Below the pieces are notes generated by a model that saw only the letters and a program-made list of their open reading frames with translations, was not told the origin of the DNA and did not search any database. A program made the position numbers and the translations under genes. A stretch of DNA of 64,000 nt, taken from the NCBI GenBank assembly GCA_002591725.1, contig NJAL01000005.1, forward strand, positions 227,337 through 291,336. The letters are read 5' to 3'. Shown here one piece after another: positions 50,484 through 63,634 of this stretch (positions within the stretch are counted from its first letter, which is position 1; each line of letters starts with the position of its first letter). The DNA comes from Candidatus Didemnitutus mandela (lineage in GTDB: Bacteria > Verrucomicrobiota > Verrucomicrobiia > Opitutales > Opitutaceae).

Positions 50484-51155
50484 TCACTTTTGATGCTGGC
50501 CAATCGGCATTTGTGTGATGAGTACAAATGTTTCTTTGGTCCAGATGCTAGTGGGGTCGATCTTCGAGGCTTGATCGGCGAGCTTCTTCAGGTCATCCAT
50601 TTTTCCAGCATCTTTGGCAAGCACAGCCAATTCATAAGCGGCCTCAACGCGAAAAACTTTTTCAGCGCCGGCATCGTCCACCAGCTTTTGCAAAACGGCG
50701 GAACCACCTGCCTGGTCGCCAGAAGCGAGCTGGCTCATCGCCGCACCCAAACGGGCGCGCGTCTTAACGATGGCATCTTTCAACTCGAACGCAGCCTTTT
50801 CATAACTGCCTTGCGCAGCTTGGTAGTTGCCCACGGTGTACTGACTGTCGGCCGCAAGCAAGAACGCCAGACCCGCCAAAGGATGGCCATTATTATCAGC
50901 CGCAAATTTTCCGAGTTGCTCCGGCGAAGAGGAATCCACCTTAGCGAAATCGGCTTTCACTTTACTTTCGCGAAAAGAGGAAAAATAGCTCCAAGCTTCG
51001 CGCCCAGCGATCGCCAACAAGCCAATTACAATCACACCGTAAACCGCAAAGCCGTTGCGCGCCCAAAACGACCGCCCTGTAACGGCCAGTTCGAGTTTCT
51101 GGTCAGCAACCGCTTGAACTTGGGTTGGCTTTCCCCCTGGAGGAGCATGAATCAT
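50484..51155 (-). CDS. TPR-repeat inner-membrane protein (YfgM-like layout)
   Basis: This protein has about 223 aa from the ATG at 51155 (MIHAPPGGKPTQ). An ATG at 51194 adds 13 residues. One membrane helix (about 37-56, FAVYGVIVIGLLAIAGREAW) is followed by a helical, alanine-rich domain of tetratricopeptide-like repeats (SSPEQLGKFAADNNGHPLAG, ADSQYTVGNYQAAQGSYEKA, RARLGAAMSQLASGDQAGGS, RVEAAYELAVLAKDAGKMDD). The layout is that of YfgM/tetratricopeptide proteins that help envelope protein folding at the translocon. It stands alone between decayed flanks but is fully open, which suggests an important envelope role. The exact function is not shown. Confidence 0.75.
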   Translation of the reverse strand: MIHAPPGGKPTQVQAVADQKLELAVTGRSFWARNGFAVYGVIVIGLLAIAGREAWSYFSSFRESKVKADFAKVDSSSPEQLGKFAADNNGHPLAGLAFLLAADSQYTVGNYQAAQGSYEKAAFELKDAIVKTRARLGAAMSQLASGDQAGGSAVLQKLVDDAGAEKVFRVEAAYELAVLAKDAGKMDDLKKLADQASKIDPTSIWTKETFVLITQMPIGQHQK

Positions 51156-53710
51156 AGAACTGGAGAGCTTTGGAAACGCCGTTCTATGCCTCAAGAGGAA
51201 AATTTGCCATAACTTTCAGGAGCGGATAACCTATGCAGCTACAAAAAAGCCGTCCCGACGAGGATAATTTAAAGTTTTCCTAGATCGCCTATCGGACCGA
51301 GAAAGCCGGAGCACGATCAGAAGTGCTTTTCGATTCCATTATAGAGCCGCTTCGAAGCAGCGACATCGTTGTTCAAGCCATAGCGGATTTATGATGCTGA
51401 CATAGCCAGACATTCACTTCATTGAGTTTGATCGTAATGGAAGTGTCGGCGCTATCGGGAGCATTCAAGACCGGTGAGGTTGCTTTCGATTTCTTGCTGG
51501 TCTTGAAGCAACCGTCGCTGGCGGTACCCTAGTTGGTGGTTTCAACCCCGAGCCCAAAATAATGATCAGCAAAGGCCTGCAATTTGTCTAACTTGGGAGG
51601 TACCCACGATTTTATTTATCAATAGTGACCGGCATCAAACAACCCGACAGCTAAGCAAAGGCCACTGGGCAGGGTCGTCGCGGAAAATAATTAAAAAAAT
51701 CGGTTATGAAGAGTTTTCATGGTGGCTGGCATCGGCCTCGACTCTGCCGTCAACGGCTTGATGGGAAATTTCCAAGCGGTCACAAAAAACATAGACCCCC
51801 ACTGTCACGGAGCCCTGCGGATGTTCAGCCGAAAACTATCATCTTAGTTTTCATAAAACAGCACGTGATTTTCCAGATGCTAGTGTACGGCCTGTGCCAG
51901 TACCGTCTTATCCAGATTGCATCCCTAGCAAATTATCTTCTCAATGCCGGCTCAATGTGTGTGGCCTTCACGGCCATCCATGCTGGATGGCCCAGTTCCT
52001 CGTGGAATTTGCGTGTCGTATAATGCTCGGGCGTGCCAATCAATCTCGCGATGCGGACATGCGCTTGGTGAATGTTGATCAATGTCTAACCAAAGGCCTC
52101 TTCAGAAAGTCTGCTGGCAGCACCTTCCGTGTTCCAGAACGAGCAGCACTAGTTCCACGCACAATTCGTGCTTCTGAGCGAATCGCTACGTCTTCTGGAC
52201 AGCGGCCTTTGTTGCAGCGGTCACAGTAATTTTGTGAAAGGCCAACTCATAAACCACACGCTGTCAAGTTGGCGTCATTTGTCACGAGATAATACGCAAA
52301 CGTGTCCGATAGCTAGGCCTAGCGCAAGATGGCGAAAGCAATGATCAGCTTTTGATGCAAAAACGCCAACCACGGCCGATGCAACAAATCAACGACGAAG
52401 GCCCGCATTTTCTAGTTGCTTTTTTCCAAACGTCAAAACTGGGGTCGCTCCCATCGCGTGTTCAGTGCTGGCTGGCGACTCCAGTTCGATGGATTGGAAA
52501 AACACGATTACGTCCTCATCTTGATGCTGATGGGCATGAAAGATGTTGCCGTTGCGATCAAAAACCAACGCAGCGCCCCGAACCACGAGTCCAGGCAACG
52601 CGTTGACCCGAGCCATGTAATAAGGCCAACGAGCATGCAAATGGAAAGCGATGTTCAACCTCTACAACAAGCCGCCATTCGAGCATTAAGCGCACTTTGC
52701 CCGTGGTCTGTCTGACTTTGGAGAGCCCGATGCGTTGCTGCTTCGACGAGCGAAAGTGTCGCTCCGATCCCCCAGATGCAGAGCGAGCTCCCGAATATAG
52801 CCAGCCGAGCAGACCGCTAGTGCGCTACTGAATTCCCTAGAAAGTTTTTAAATACGGGCCGATCGTCCAGCCGCTTGAGAAAAATCGTCCCCTTTTTCCA
52901 AAAAAGAACTGCAGCGTCACCAGTTCGCTCGTGTTTCCAACAATCACCATCAGACTGCTGCGATTGCAGGCTGTTAAGACTATCTTCAAAAGTCAAAAAA
53001 GTCACCTGTCCCGCTGAATTATTAAAATACATCGGCGCTGCGCCCGCCAGCGAATTCTTTTTCCGTTTTAGAGTCCTCCCGCAAACAATTTACGGTCTCG
53101 TCAGCGCCAGCTCCGTTTTCTTATCGCTGCCGGCAGTCGCCAACATCGGTGCATCGTGAAATTTCGCGATCTGTACGGGCAACAAACCCACGTGATCAGC
53201 CCGCGGCATGGGGAAAAGTCGCGTGTCCCAACCCCAACGGGAAGGTTCCCATGGCGATATAGCACGTGGTATCCTCCTGCAACAGAGTCGCCGGTGTTTC
53301 TCCTGTAGTGCTAGTGCTGTTCCCAGCAGTAGTACTACTGCCTTGGCTGCCGACATAATCATCGCAATTCTGAGCTGTCGCTACACGGTCAGCAACCTTG
53401 AGTGTTGTCACACCTGAAACGACCGCGCTGATTTCTCCGGAAACTCCCATCCAAAACGTCAGCGGTGGAAGCTATGCATATAAGGCCAGTCGAACAGTGA
53501 ACATCGACAAAGTTTACGCCAGCCGGGCTCGGGCAGCGCTATGTTCTATGTTCTTGAACCGCGCCTTTTCTGGACCACTGAATTCGTAAAGGTGCATGAT
53601 CTCTATTGCCAGAAAGCCTGTGCGCTCCAGTGCGTTTTTTAAGTGCCGTCGCACCGATAGTGAAAGCGTTCCCGCAATCCCGAGCCGAAGTGTATTGGTA
53701 TCGGTAAGCT
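51156..53710. other. decayed, non-coding stretch
   Basis: No intact gene. Apart from the possible efflux-protein piece at 52389-52625, minus-strand text near 51400-51600 (LQAFADHYFGLGVETTN and DTSITIKLNEVNVWL) and near 53200-53450 (SGEISAVVSGVTTLKVADRV) looks protein-derived but unassigned. The segment 53514-53700 just after carB reads LRLGIAGTLSLSVRRHLKNA, LERTGFLAIEIMHLYEFSG in the carB direction and may also be a remnant. Confidence 0.45.
52389..52625 (-). pseudogene. possible RND efflux membrane-fusion protein fragment
   Basis: One minus-strand frame reads MARVNALPGLVVRGAALVFD followed by RNGNIFHAHQHQDEDVIVFF and QSIELESPAST. This resembles the C-terminal barrel and membrane-proximal domain of AcrA/MexA-type periplasmic adaptors (form ALLVPxxALVFDxxGxxV...V.FRPVELG). 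The rest of the gene is not readable. Weak call. Confidence 0.3.
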
Positions 53711-56950
<3,240 letters not shown>

Positions 56951-58649
56951 TTCGCGAGCGAAAAATCGCGTTATCTCTTCCTGTGTGCAAGTTGGAAAGC
57001 GACCAATGACCCTGGAAACCTTGTTACAGCCACTTTTCTCTTTTCTCGCGCAGACAAGAGAAGAGGATTATCACTTGCCTGCCGGAAGAAAAAACCCTTT
57101 ACGGTTCAGCCGTCAGCTAGAATGGCAATCCGCTCGCCCTTGTGGCACAAGGGCGCTGCCTCGATACCGAGACGAGCTCAGCGGTAAGTGTTGTTTTGTC
57201 ATAATGACCAGATCGGCTTCGCGCCCGGAGTTAGTATAAGCCAGTTGGATACGGTTTTTGGTGTTTCGCAATTAAGTGATCGTACTAAGCGCCGTACAGG
57301 GCCGGCATGTATGATAGGCCACACGGGGGATGCTTTCACACGAACGACTCTTCGTCTCGGCTTCGGAAAGCTCCACAACCTTACCGGGACGAGGCGGTTT
57401 CGCCTAATTTGGAAATTCCTTGCAATAAAGCCCGCACTAACCAAAGCATACCACCTGACGGAATTCGTCAGATCTTTCCCAGCCATCAAAGTGATGGCTC
57501 CTACAAAGGCAATACCGGAAGCAAGAAACATCCATGCATACTCGTTTGTCAATGCCAGATTTGTCGTAATCGACCTAGCGGACGTCGTTAAACGTGTTTT
57601 CCGGCAGCTACCCCAAGGCAGCGGTAGACATGTTGAGTGAACAGGCTATCGAGTCTGGAACACTCGGCCATTTCGTTAAATGCGTAATAGGCTGGTCCAG
57701 ACGGATGGCCTTGACGCAGCGTTTTTTACCAGCGCGCGATCACCTTTTTCAAGGTACCTCCCACCAGATCGGAAGCGAGCAGTAAACGTTGCTGGCATTG
57801 GATGCCAATTGTTTCGCAGGAAAATTTTCCAGCGAGGGCGCACGGCCGTAGCACTAAGTTCCAGCTGCCAGAGCAGCTGGAACTTAGTGAGCTCGTTTTT
57901 CGAATCGAAACCGAAAGGAAAGGTTAAGCCCTTGTTTATAACAACCGTAGACCATCTGTGTCTCCGCGTCGATCCCCTGTTCCGTCGCATAGTAAAGGGC
58001 GGACTGCAATAGTTCTCTCTTTGCAGACGCCACAAGCAAGAGCTGACCGTCCGACATAAGTGCTATATACGCCCATTGTAGCCTTTGCTGAAAACGTTCA
58101 TGACCGACTTTCCTGTATGGAGATAAAAGACGATTTTTATAGCAAGTGCACGGATCTTCGGCAGCGTTTTCGCTTGGACGACGAATTTCGCGTGATCCAG
58201 CGAATGGCGGCACACGCTGATAGTCAGTTACGCCTTAAAGCGCTTGAAAAAATAGTTAGCGTTGAAGGTCTCGGTCGGTCCAAAGCGTGAAACACTTCGC
58301 GCCCACTTTCGTAAGCGAGCCGTTGGGGTTAAACATGTTGACGAGGTCAGGCTACTGGCCGCTCGAATTTTCCACCGTGAGGATCGGCCCGGCCTACAAT
58401 GCGTGAGCAGACCGAGCAGTACGTGGTGAGAACATTGCCAAACTGCCTCGACCACAATTACGGCCACCAGCCGGATCGGGCTACACGAAAATCTTAAATC
58501 CTTTCTTTTGCGAGACGATGAAGCCGTGCTTCTGCGCTTCCTTGTGAGAATGGTCGAAAATAGGTTGATATCTAAACGACGCGATGGCAGCTGCAAGTTG
58601 CTTTTCGATTGCCATCTGACAGGCCAGCAAATTTTTATTGGAGTCAGGA
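56951..58649. other. decayed, non-coding stretch downstream of the MFS relic
   Basis: No intact gene. Minus-strand fragments at about 58213-57884 (ALMSDGQLLLVASAKRELLQ then SALYYATEQGIDAETQMVYG) and about 57552-57400 (YAWMFLASGIAFVGAITLMA) may belong to further genes of the lost operon at 58.6-61.3 kb. No family is recognised. A strong hairpin lies at 57852-57889. Confidence 0.45.
57852..57889 (+). terminator. strong hairpin, possible relic terminator
   Basis: A perfect 17-bp inverted repeat (CACTAAGTTCCAGCTGC at 57852-57868 and its complement at 57873-57889) has a CAGA loop. A T5 run begins 7 bases after it on the plus strand. No plus-strand gene precedes it now. It may be the terminator of a lost gene or a hairpin kept by chance. 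Confidence 0.4.
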
Positions 58650-59870
58650 CGAAGATCTCTGCTCGCAATTGTTTTCAGCAGAATTTATTGGGTATGAGAA
58701 AAAAGTCAGGCAGCAGCCCGGTTTTTCAGCTCCGGCCGGATGAGCAGGACGACAACGACCAGCAGCAACACAACGCCAGAGAACGCATCGAAAACTCAAT
58801 TCCAAAACCGCCGCAACTGATGCTGACGAGATCCATGATGTCATAGCACGCGGCACGCAGCTCTACTGCAGATGGTCAACATGTTGTTGTAATCGAAAAA
58901 TCCAGAACCGAACTGGAACGCTATCAAGTCGAAGACCTTAACGGTAAGCGTACCAGTGTTTCTAGCGCTGAACAGCGCCAGAAAAAACAATAACATTCCA
59001 AGCACACTCGTAAAAACCCGACAGCACAGCGGTTTCTTTATCCAGTGGTCCGCCAATGAACCGCCGATAGTCGACGCGATCTGTATGTAGAAAATTGCGT
59101 TTACTTCGGTCTTGCCTCTGTCGGAGGTGAAATTTCTCGCACAGGATGTCCCGTATTCAATAATGAACCGCCCAGCCCGTAATCGCTAGCAATATAAAGT
59201 ACAGCGTGGGCAGGATAAAATTACGTTTTCCCAGAAAACCGCTTGCCAGCAATACCGTGCTGGACCTGATCTGGCATTTGTGCACTGACCTTCGCAAGCG
59301 ATGCGGCTCGGAGAACCCAAGACAACGATACCGCATAAAGTGTTACCAAAAGACCGCACGCCGAAAACACCCAGCGCGAGCCGTGTCCGAAAAATCGGCA
59401 AGGTAGCCAGCGAAAGCAACACAAACCTATCTTAAATAAATTTTTCGCCTGATGCCAAGGCCCGTGACGCGCGGTCGATAATCGGCGATCAGCGCCAACA
59501 CTGTCAACATGTAGACCGCCTCGTTGATTCCTATCAGCGCGCACACCGTGATCATTATGTAGCACTTATCACGTGGTCAAGTCCACCACATCACTAGCAG
59601 TCACATTAGCAGACTCGCACCCACAACATTCCTTTTACTGAAGCGGTCCGAATCAAAGCCACCTATAAGGTATTTAGGGCCGCATAAGCCCATTTAAAGT
59701 ATTCGAGAATCAAGATCTAATCGGTCCGGTTTATGTTCAAAGTATGGATCATTATCGGAGTCAGCATCTACCGTTCAGCAACGCCACCGAAACCAACAGC
59801 GCAGCAACAAACCAGGCGTGGCGTAAAACCGGAAAGAAACTGCTCGTAGAGTTTAGAAGCCGCGGGAATC
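58650..59870 (-). pseudogene. MFS sugar-acid transporter pseudogene
   Basis: A whole major-facilitator transporter can be followed across shifting minus-strand frames. The N-terminus reads RHAWFVAALLVSVALLN then LILEYFKWAYAALNTL and GGFDSDRFSKRNVVGASLLM (loop 2-3 signature DRFSRR). Next is MITVCALIGINEAVYMLTVL, ALIADYRPRVTGLGIR, then the middle AFAGYLADF and GSRWVFSACGLLVTLYAVSL. The C-terminal half reads ADHWIKKPLCCRVFTSVLGM, LLFFLALF, LIAFQFGSGFFDYNNM and IMDLVSISCGGFGIEF. There are at least five frameshifts. It begins about 10 bp after the sialidase relic on the same strand. The role would have been uptake of the sugar acid released by that enzyme. Confidence 0.82.
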
Positions 59871-59879
59871 AAATGACAA

Positions 59880-60835
59880 CATATTTAATTTTTACCAGCC
59901 CTACTTATAGGTGACGTGGACCAGCATATCGCGAATTTGAATAACAGCGGGATAGGCTGTAGCCGTCTTTTTACGGCTCGCTCTCCAAGGTTAAAACAAT
60001 CTTCCAGTCTTTTCTATCCGGCAAGACCGCGACATTGAGGGGCCAGTACACGCCCTAAACTTTATCCGTCGCCATTGAGTTATTTTGCAATGGCAGTTTT
60101 ACGGTGGTTGTAACCCATCAATTGGCAACCGTCCGCTAAAATAGCAGCATCGATATTGGAATTCAGCGCAATATAGGCCGCCGACTTCCAATCACGTTCA
60201 GGTGCGGCCAGTACCGAAGATACCGGTTCGTAGCCATGGGCTTCCTCTTCGTGCAACAAAGGATTTTGAACTTCCCATCGGTGTCTTCCAAGATTGTCGG
60301 CTGGATGGCGCCGAGTCTTCCAGCCGAGCCGATCGGTAGCGTGTGTCCTCAAGTTCGACATATGTTCCGTATGCACGAATGAATAACTTACCGCCTCCGC
60401 TTTTGACGCTCGAGCCACAGCAAATCGTACCATCGACGAGCTCGATTTGTTTATCTTTGATCGACCCGAGAATTCTCTCGAGCAAGAAACGCGGCTAGCT
60501 CGAAGTGCTGCTGCCACGCCATTATTGGAAACTATCAGCATGCCCCGCACGATTCCGGCAATGGCCAAACTCTGTAAAATAAGATCATCAGTCCCCGCTG
60601 CGGCTAAAAAAGCACGACTTTCAATTTGGTTAACGCAACTCAGGCGATTGTACGCCATAGGCGACTATTAGCTCCGGTTGTCAATCGATCGTCCGCAAAA
60701 CGTCGCACCAAAATACAAACATTGGGCGCCTTTTCTCGTGTGTTGTCAAACCGCGCCGCGACGAGCATTCCATCGCTGGCCTCGGCAGTGGTCGAGGGCA
60801 ATGAATTGCAGATAAACACCACTACTCGTGGATAA
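59880..60835 (-). pseudogene. sialidase (BNR/neuraminidase-like) pseudogene
   Basis: Frames on the minus strand give, in order: FICNSLPSTTAEASDGMLVA and ARFDNTREKAPNVCILVRRF (family form ASTIVExxDGxLVAAWFGGTxEGxPDVxIW). Then ILFYRVWPLPESC, ILGSIKDKQIELVDGTICCG (form GPIKNKPIQLxDGTILCxSS), GAIQPTILEDTDGKFKILCC, SNIDAAILADGCQLMGYNH, and PLNVAVLPDRKDWKIVLTLE. The set covers the whole beta-propeller of a GH33-like exo-sialidase family. Many frameshifts and stops are present. It is flanked upstream by a NanA-like lyase relic and downstream by an MFS relic. The true glycan substrate is not provable, since this family also has other activities. Confidence 0.82.
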
Positions 60836-60988
60836 ATTGTTAAATGCTGCTAAAAAGACAACACTTCCACTATGAACATTTCTTGTCAGGATACCCGTTT
60901 CCACCGCAATTTAAGGTTGAATTTTCATACACATCACCTCAAATTGCGACTTACTCCAGAACAATAGTCGCTATTCGGCAAACCGCGC

Positions 60989-61290
60989 TCATAAATCGGT
61001 GATGATTCCAGCACAAATTTCGTGCAAGTGAGTCGACACGATAACCTCCAGCGTTTCTGTTGCGAGGCCGCGTTTCTCCATTTCGTCGGCGATATTCAGC
61101 GGAAAAGTCAGCCGGCTGAGAGCCCGTCCGATCTCCTGTATCTGCTCGAAAACAGGACTGTCTCGCTTGCGCAGCAAATCTGGTAAAGATACAATACCAA
61201 CTCGGGAACGATATTCACAATGTTGCCGATGCAGCCATCGGGTTCCAAAGCTAAAAACTCCGTAGGTACGTGTCCTCCGCGGGGAAACAC
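60989..61290 (-). pseudogene. dihydrodipicolinate synthase/NanA-like lyase, 3' half only
   Basis: Two minus-strand frames give the C-terminal third of a DapA/NanA-family class I aldolase. They read FLALEPDGCIGNIVNIVPEL and VLYLYQ. After a frameshift come LLRKRDSPVFEQIQEIGRAL, SRLTFPLNIADEMEKRGLAT and the end VIVSTHLHEICAGIITDL. The active-site lysine lies in the missing N-terminal part. The signal ends sharply near 61290-61310, where the mlaE fragment begins on the other strand. In Opitutaceae such genes stand with sialidases and MFS transporters. N-acetylneuraminate lyase activity is an inference from that setting. Confidence 0.7.
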
Positions 61291-61321
61291 CGCAAACCTA
61301 TTCTATTCCTGCGAGCGAACC

Positions 61322-61705
61322 ATGCTGAGGCCAAGCCTGCGACAGCCACCGGGCAGCTTGCCCCGACTCGCCGCGGTGCTCGTGGTGATGCCGATGCTCT
61401 GCGTAATTGCAAATATCTGCGGCTGGTACGGCGGCTCCATCGTCTGCCAACACACGAATTTTATCTCCAGCGACAGCAAGTCGTATTTCTATGCCCTCAA
61501 AAAATTCATGGATTGGAAAGACGTCGCAGATGGACTGCTGAAAGCCGAAGTATTCGGCTTTGTCACCGTTCTTGTTTGTTGCTACATTGGGCTAAGCGCA
61601 CACGGTGGACCGCACGAAATCGGAAACTCCGTCACCAGAGCCGTAGTCATCTCGCTCATCTTCATTCTGGTGCTAGATTACTTCGTTACAAAAGCTCTCT
61701 TCTAA
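61322..61705 (+). pseudogene. mlaE: MlaE permease, N-terminal half missing
   Basis: MlaE is the inner-membrane permease of the Mla phospholipid transporter (MlaFEDB) that keeps outer-membrane lipid asymmetry. The usual length is about 250-260 aa. Here only 127 aa remain (ATG at 61322), and family text begins at about LPRLAAVLVVMPMLCVIANI. It continues through AEVFGFVTVLVCCYIGLSAH, GGPHEIGNSVTRAVVISLIF and the terminal helix. These are the last three helices. The region upstream on the same strand carries no MlaE signal and is antisense to the lyase relic. The gene therefore seems 5'-truncated by a deletion. It is followed 15 bp later by an intact mlaF. Confidence 0.75.
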
Positions 61706-61720
61706 GCGATTTTTGACACT

Positions 61721-62515
61721 ATGGCCTTCACCGCAGATCCCTTTTTCGGTAAAACCTACGGCGTCACCACAAGCAAGCTCAGCAAGGTCTACGGCAGCCT
61801 TTCCGTACTGAACGAGATCAACCTCGAGGTAAAAAAAGGGGAGATTTTTTGCATCATGGGCCCGAGCGGTTCCGGCAAGACCGTGCTTATGAAACAAATC
61901 GCCGGTCTTGAACGCCCGACCATCGGGAAAGTGCGCATCGGCGAATTCGATCCGGCGGAACCAGAAACCCGCAAAAAAATCCGTCTGACCCTCGTCTTTC
62001 AGGCAGGAGCGCTTTTTAACTCGCTCTCCGTCTACGACAACCTCGCTCTCTATCTGCGTGAACACCGGATCGACACCGAAAAAGGCATTCGCGAACGAGT
62101 AATGCACACCCTTTCGATGTTTTCCCTCGAGAAGGTAGAAAAGAAATTTCCCTACGAACTTTCCGGCGGCATGCGCAAACTCACAGCCATTGCCCGTTCA
62201 ATCATCATAGAGCCACAACTTCTGCTCTACGACGAACCGACCTCGGAGCTCGATCCTATGATGGCAGCGACGATCAGCGAGATCATCGCAACCCTCCGCA
62301 AAAAAACCGCCGTGACCAGTATCGTGGTCACGCACGATCGAGCCCTCGCCCTTAACATCGCCGACCGCATCGCGATCATCATGAACGGCTCGATCAAAGC
62401 GGTCAGCTGCCCCGCCAACCTGAAGGAGCCGAAGGACCCAGCCATCGCAAAATTTCTGAATCCGACCATCGATACCAAAAATCCGCATTTTAGACACTCC
62501 GAGCCCCCCTCATGA
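61721..62515 (+). CDS. mlaF: Mla ABC transporter ATP-binding protein
   Basis: This ATPase powers MlaE. It has 264 aa. The Walker A motif is MGPSGSGKTVLMK, the Q-loop region LVFQAGALFNS is typical for MlaF, and the signature is LSGGMRKL. Walker B is LLLYDEPTSELDP (usual SGLDP) and the H-loop is VVTHDR. Its TGA overlaps the ATG of the mlaD frame (ATGA at 62512-62515), so the genes are translationally coupled. The protein is intact although its permease partner is truncated, which suggests the damage to the operon is recent or that the missing part is supplied elsewhere. Confidence 0.93.
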   Translation: MAFTADPFFGKTYGVTTSKLSKVYGSLSVLNEINLEVKKGEIFCIMGPSGSGKTVLMKQIAGLERPTIGKVRIGEFDPAEPETRKKIRLTLVFQAGALFNSLSVYDNLALYLREHRIDTEKGIRERVMHTLSMFSLEKVEKKFPYELSGGMRKLTAIARSIIIEPQLLLYDEPTSELDPMMAATISEIIATLRKKTAVTSIVVTHDRALALNIADRIAIIMNGSIKAVSCPANLKEPKDPAIAKFLNPTIDTKNPHFRHSEPPS

Positions 62516-63445
62516 ATAACCAATACAAAGCCGTCCGCGTTGGCCTGTTCTTTATACTCGGCTGCATACCTCGCCTGGATCACTTTCGAGTTTCTCGAAG
62601 ACAACCATGTCTTCAAAAAGAAAGGCTACAAACTGGTCGCACCCTTCGTAAATTTGAGGGGCCTCAAAGCCGGCGATGAAGTGCTGATGGCCGGCGTGAA
62701 AATTGGCTTAATCGACAAGACACGCTTCAGAAAGCAGGGCGTCGAAGCCGTTTTAAAAATCGATCCCAAGGTCAAGATTCCCGACGATTCCGTTACTAGA
62801 ATCGAAGCGGACAACCTCCTCGGCCTACAACACCTCGCGATCACCTTGGGAAAATCGCCAATGATGCTGAAAGAAGGTGACAAGATAGGGACCAAGCGTA
62901 GCATCGATCTTAACGAAGTCATTTCGCAGCTCGGCTCGCTTGGCGAAAAGCTAAGCAACGTCGCAGATAACATCAGCCAGACATTCGGCAGCAGAGAAGC
63001 GAGTTCGCTCCTTACCAAGTTCGACAAGTCTGTAACCGAAAATAAGCCGAAGCTCATAGAGAGCATCTCCAACTTCCGGAATATAATCGCAAAGATCAAA
63101 AACGGTGACGGCACCATCGGTAAGCTAGTTAACGACCCGTCGCTACACAGCCAGCTGCTCGCAGCTGTCAGCGAAATCAAATCCGCCGCCAGCAATGCGA
63201 AAACTTTCATAAACAACACCAATGACATCGTCGCCAAGGTAAAAAGCAAGGGTGCGCTCGGTATGTTGCTCTTTGATCAGGCAACGGCCGATAACCTGAA
63301 AGCAACGATCGCCAATATCCGTGAAATGTCCGACAAGATAGCCAGCGGCCAAGGAACCCTCGGGAAATTGCTCAACGACGACAAACCTTATAAAGACGTA
63401 CAGCCAACACTAAGGAAAGCCAATCAAGCCTTGGACAGCATATAA
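62512..63445 (+). CDS. mlaD: MlaD/MCE-domain lipid-binding protein with an apparent N-terminal frameshift
   Basis: MlaD is a membrane-anchored MCE protein forming the hexameric lipid channel on MlaFE. The coupled ATG at 62512 opens MNNQYKAVRVGLFFILGC but then runs out of frame. The following base phase reads AYLAWITFEFLEDNHVFKKK and the MCE domain (APFVNLRGLKAGDEVLMAGV, KIGLIDKTRF, DNLLGLQHLAITLGK), then a long helical C-terminal part to 63445. Removing one A at about 62566-62568 joins the two into the family sequence GCYLAWITF. Without it, translation would need a TTG at 62540, giving a 301-aa form that lacks the first part of the membrane helix. The C-terminus may also be shifted, since SDSGITSVVDTSRQ follows the stop in another frame. 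Confidence 0.75.
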
Positions 63446-63575
63446 GCGACAGCGGCATAACCTCGGTCGTCGATACCAGCCGTCAAAGCACTTTTCTAAG
63501 CCCAACACCTCTCGAAAAGGCCCAGAAAACGGTAATACTCATCACTCAGCTTCCCTGATTCGCTTATAAAAAAAA

Positions 63576-63604
63576 GGCCCCGGCATGTCTCGCATGCCGA
63601 AGCC
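63576..63604. terminator. bidirectional terminator between mlaD and the TonB receptor
   Basis: The hairpin GGCCCCGGCATG / CATGCCGAAGCC has a 5-nt loop (TCTCG), a 2-nt internal bulge and a 7-bp inner stem. An A8 run precedes it and a T8 run follows it, so it can stop transcription from both sides. It fits the convergent gene ends. Confidence 0.85.
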
Positions 63605-63634
63605 ATTTTTTTTATTTCTACGATCGCCCGAAAC

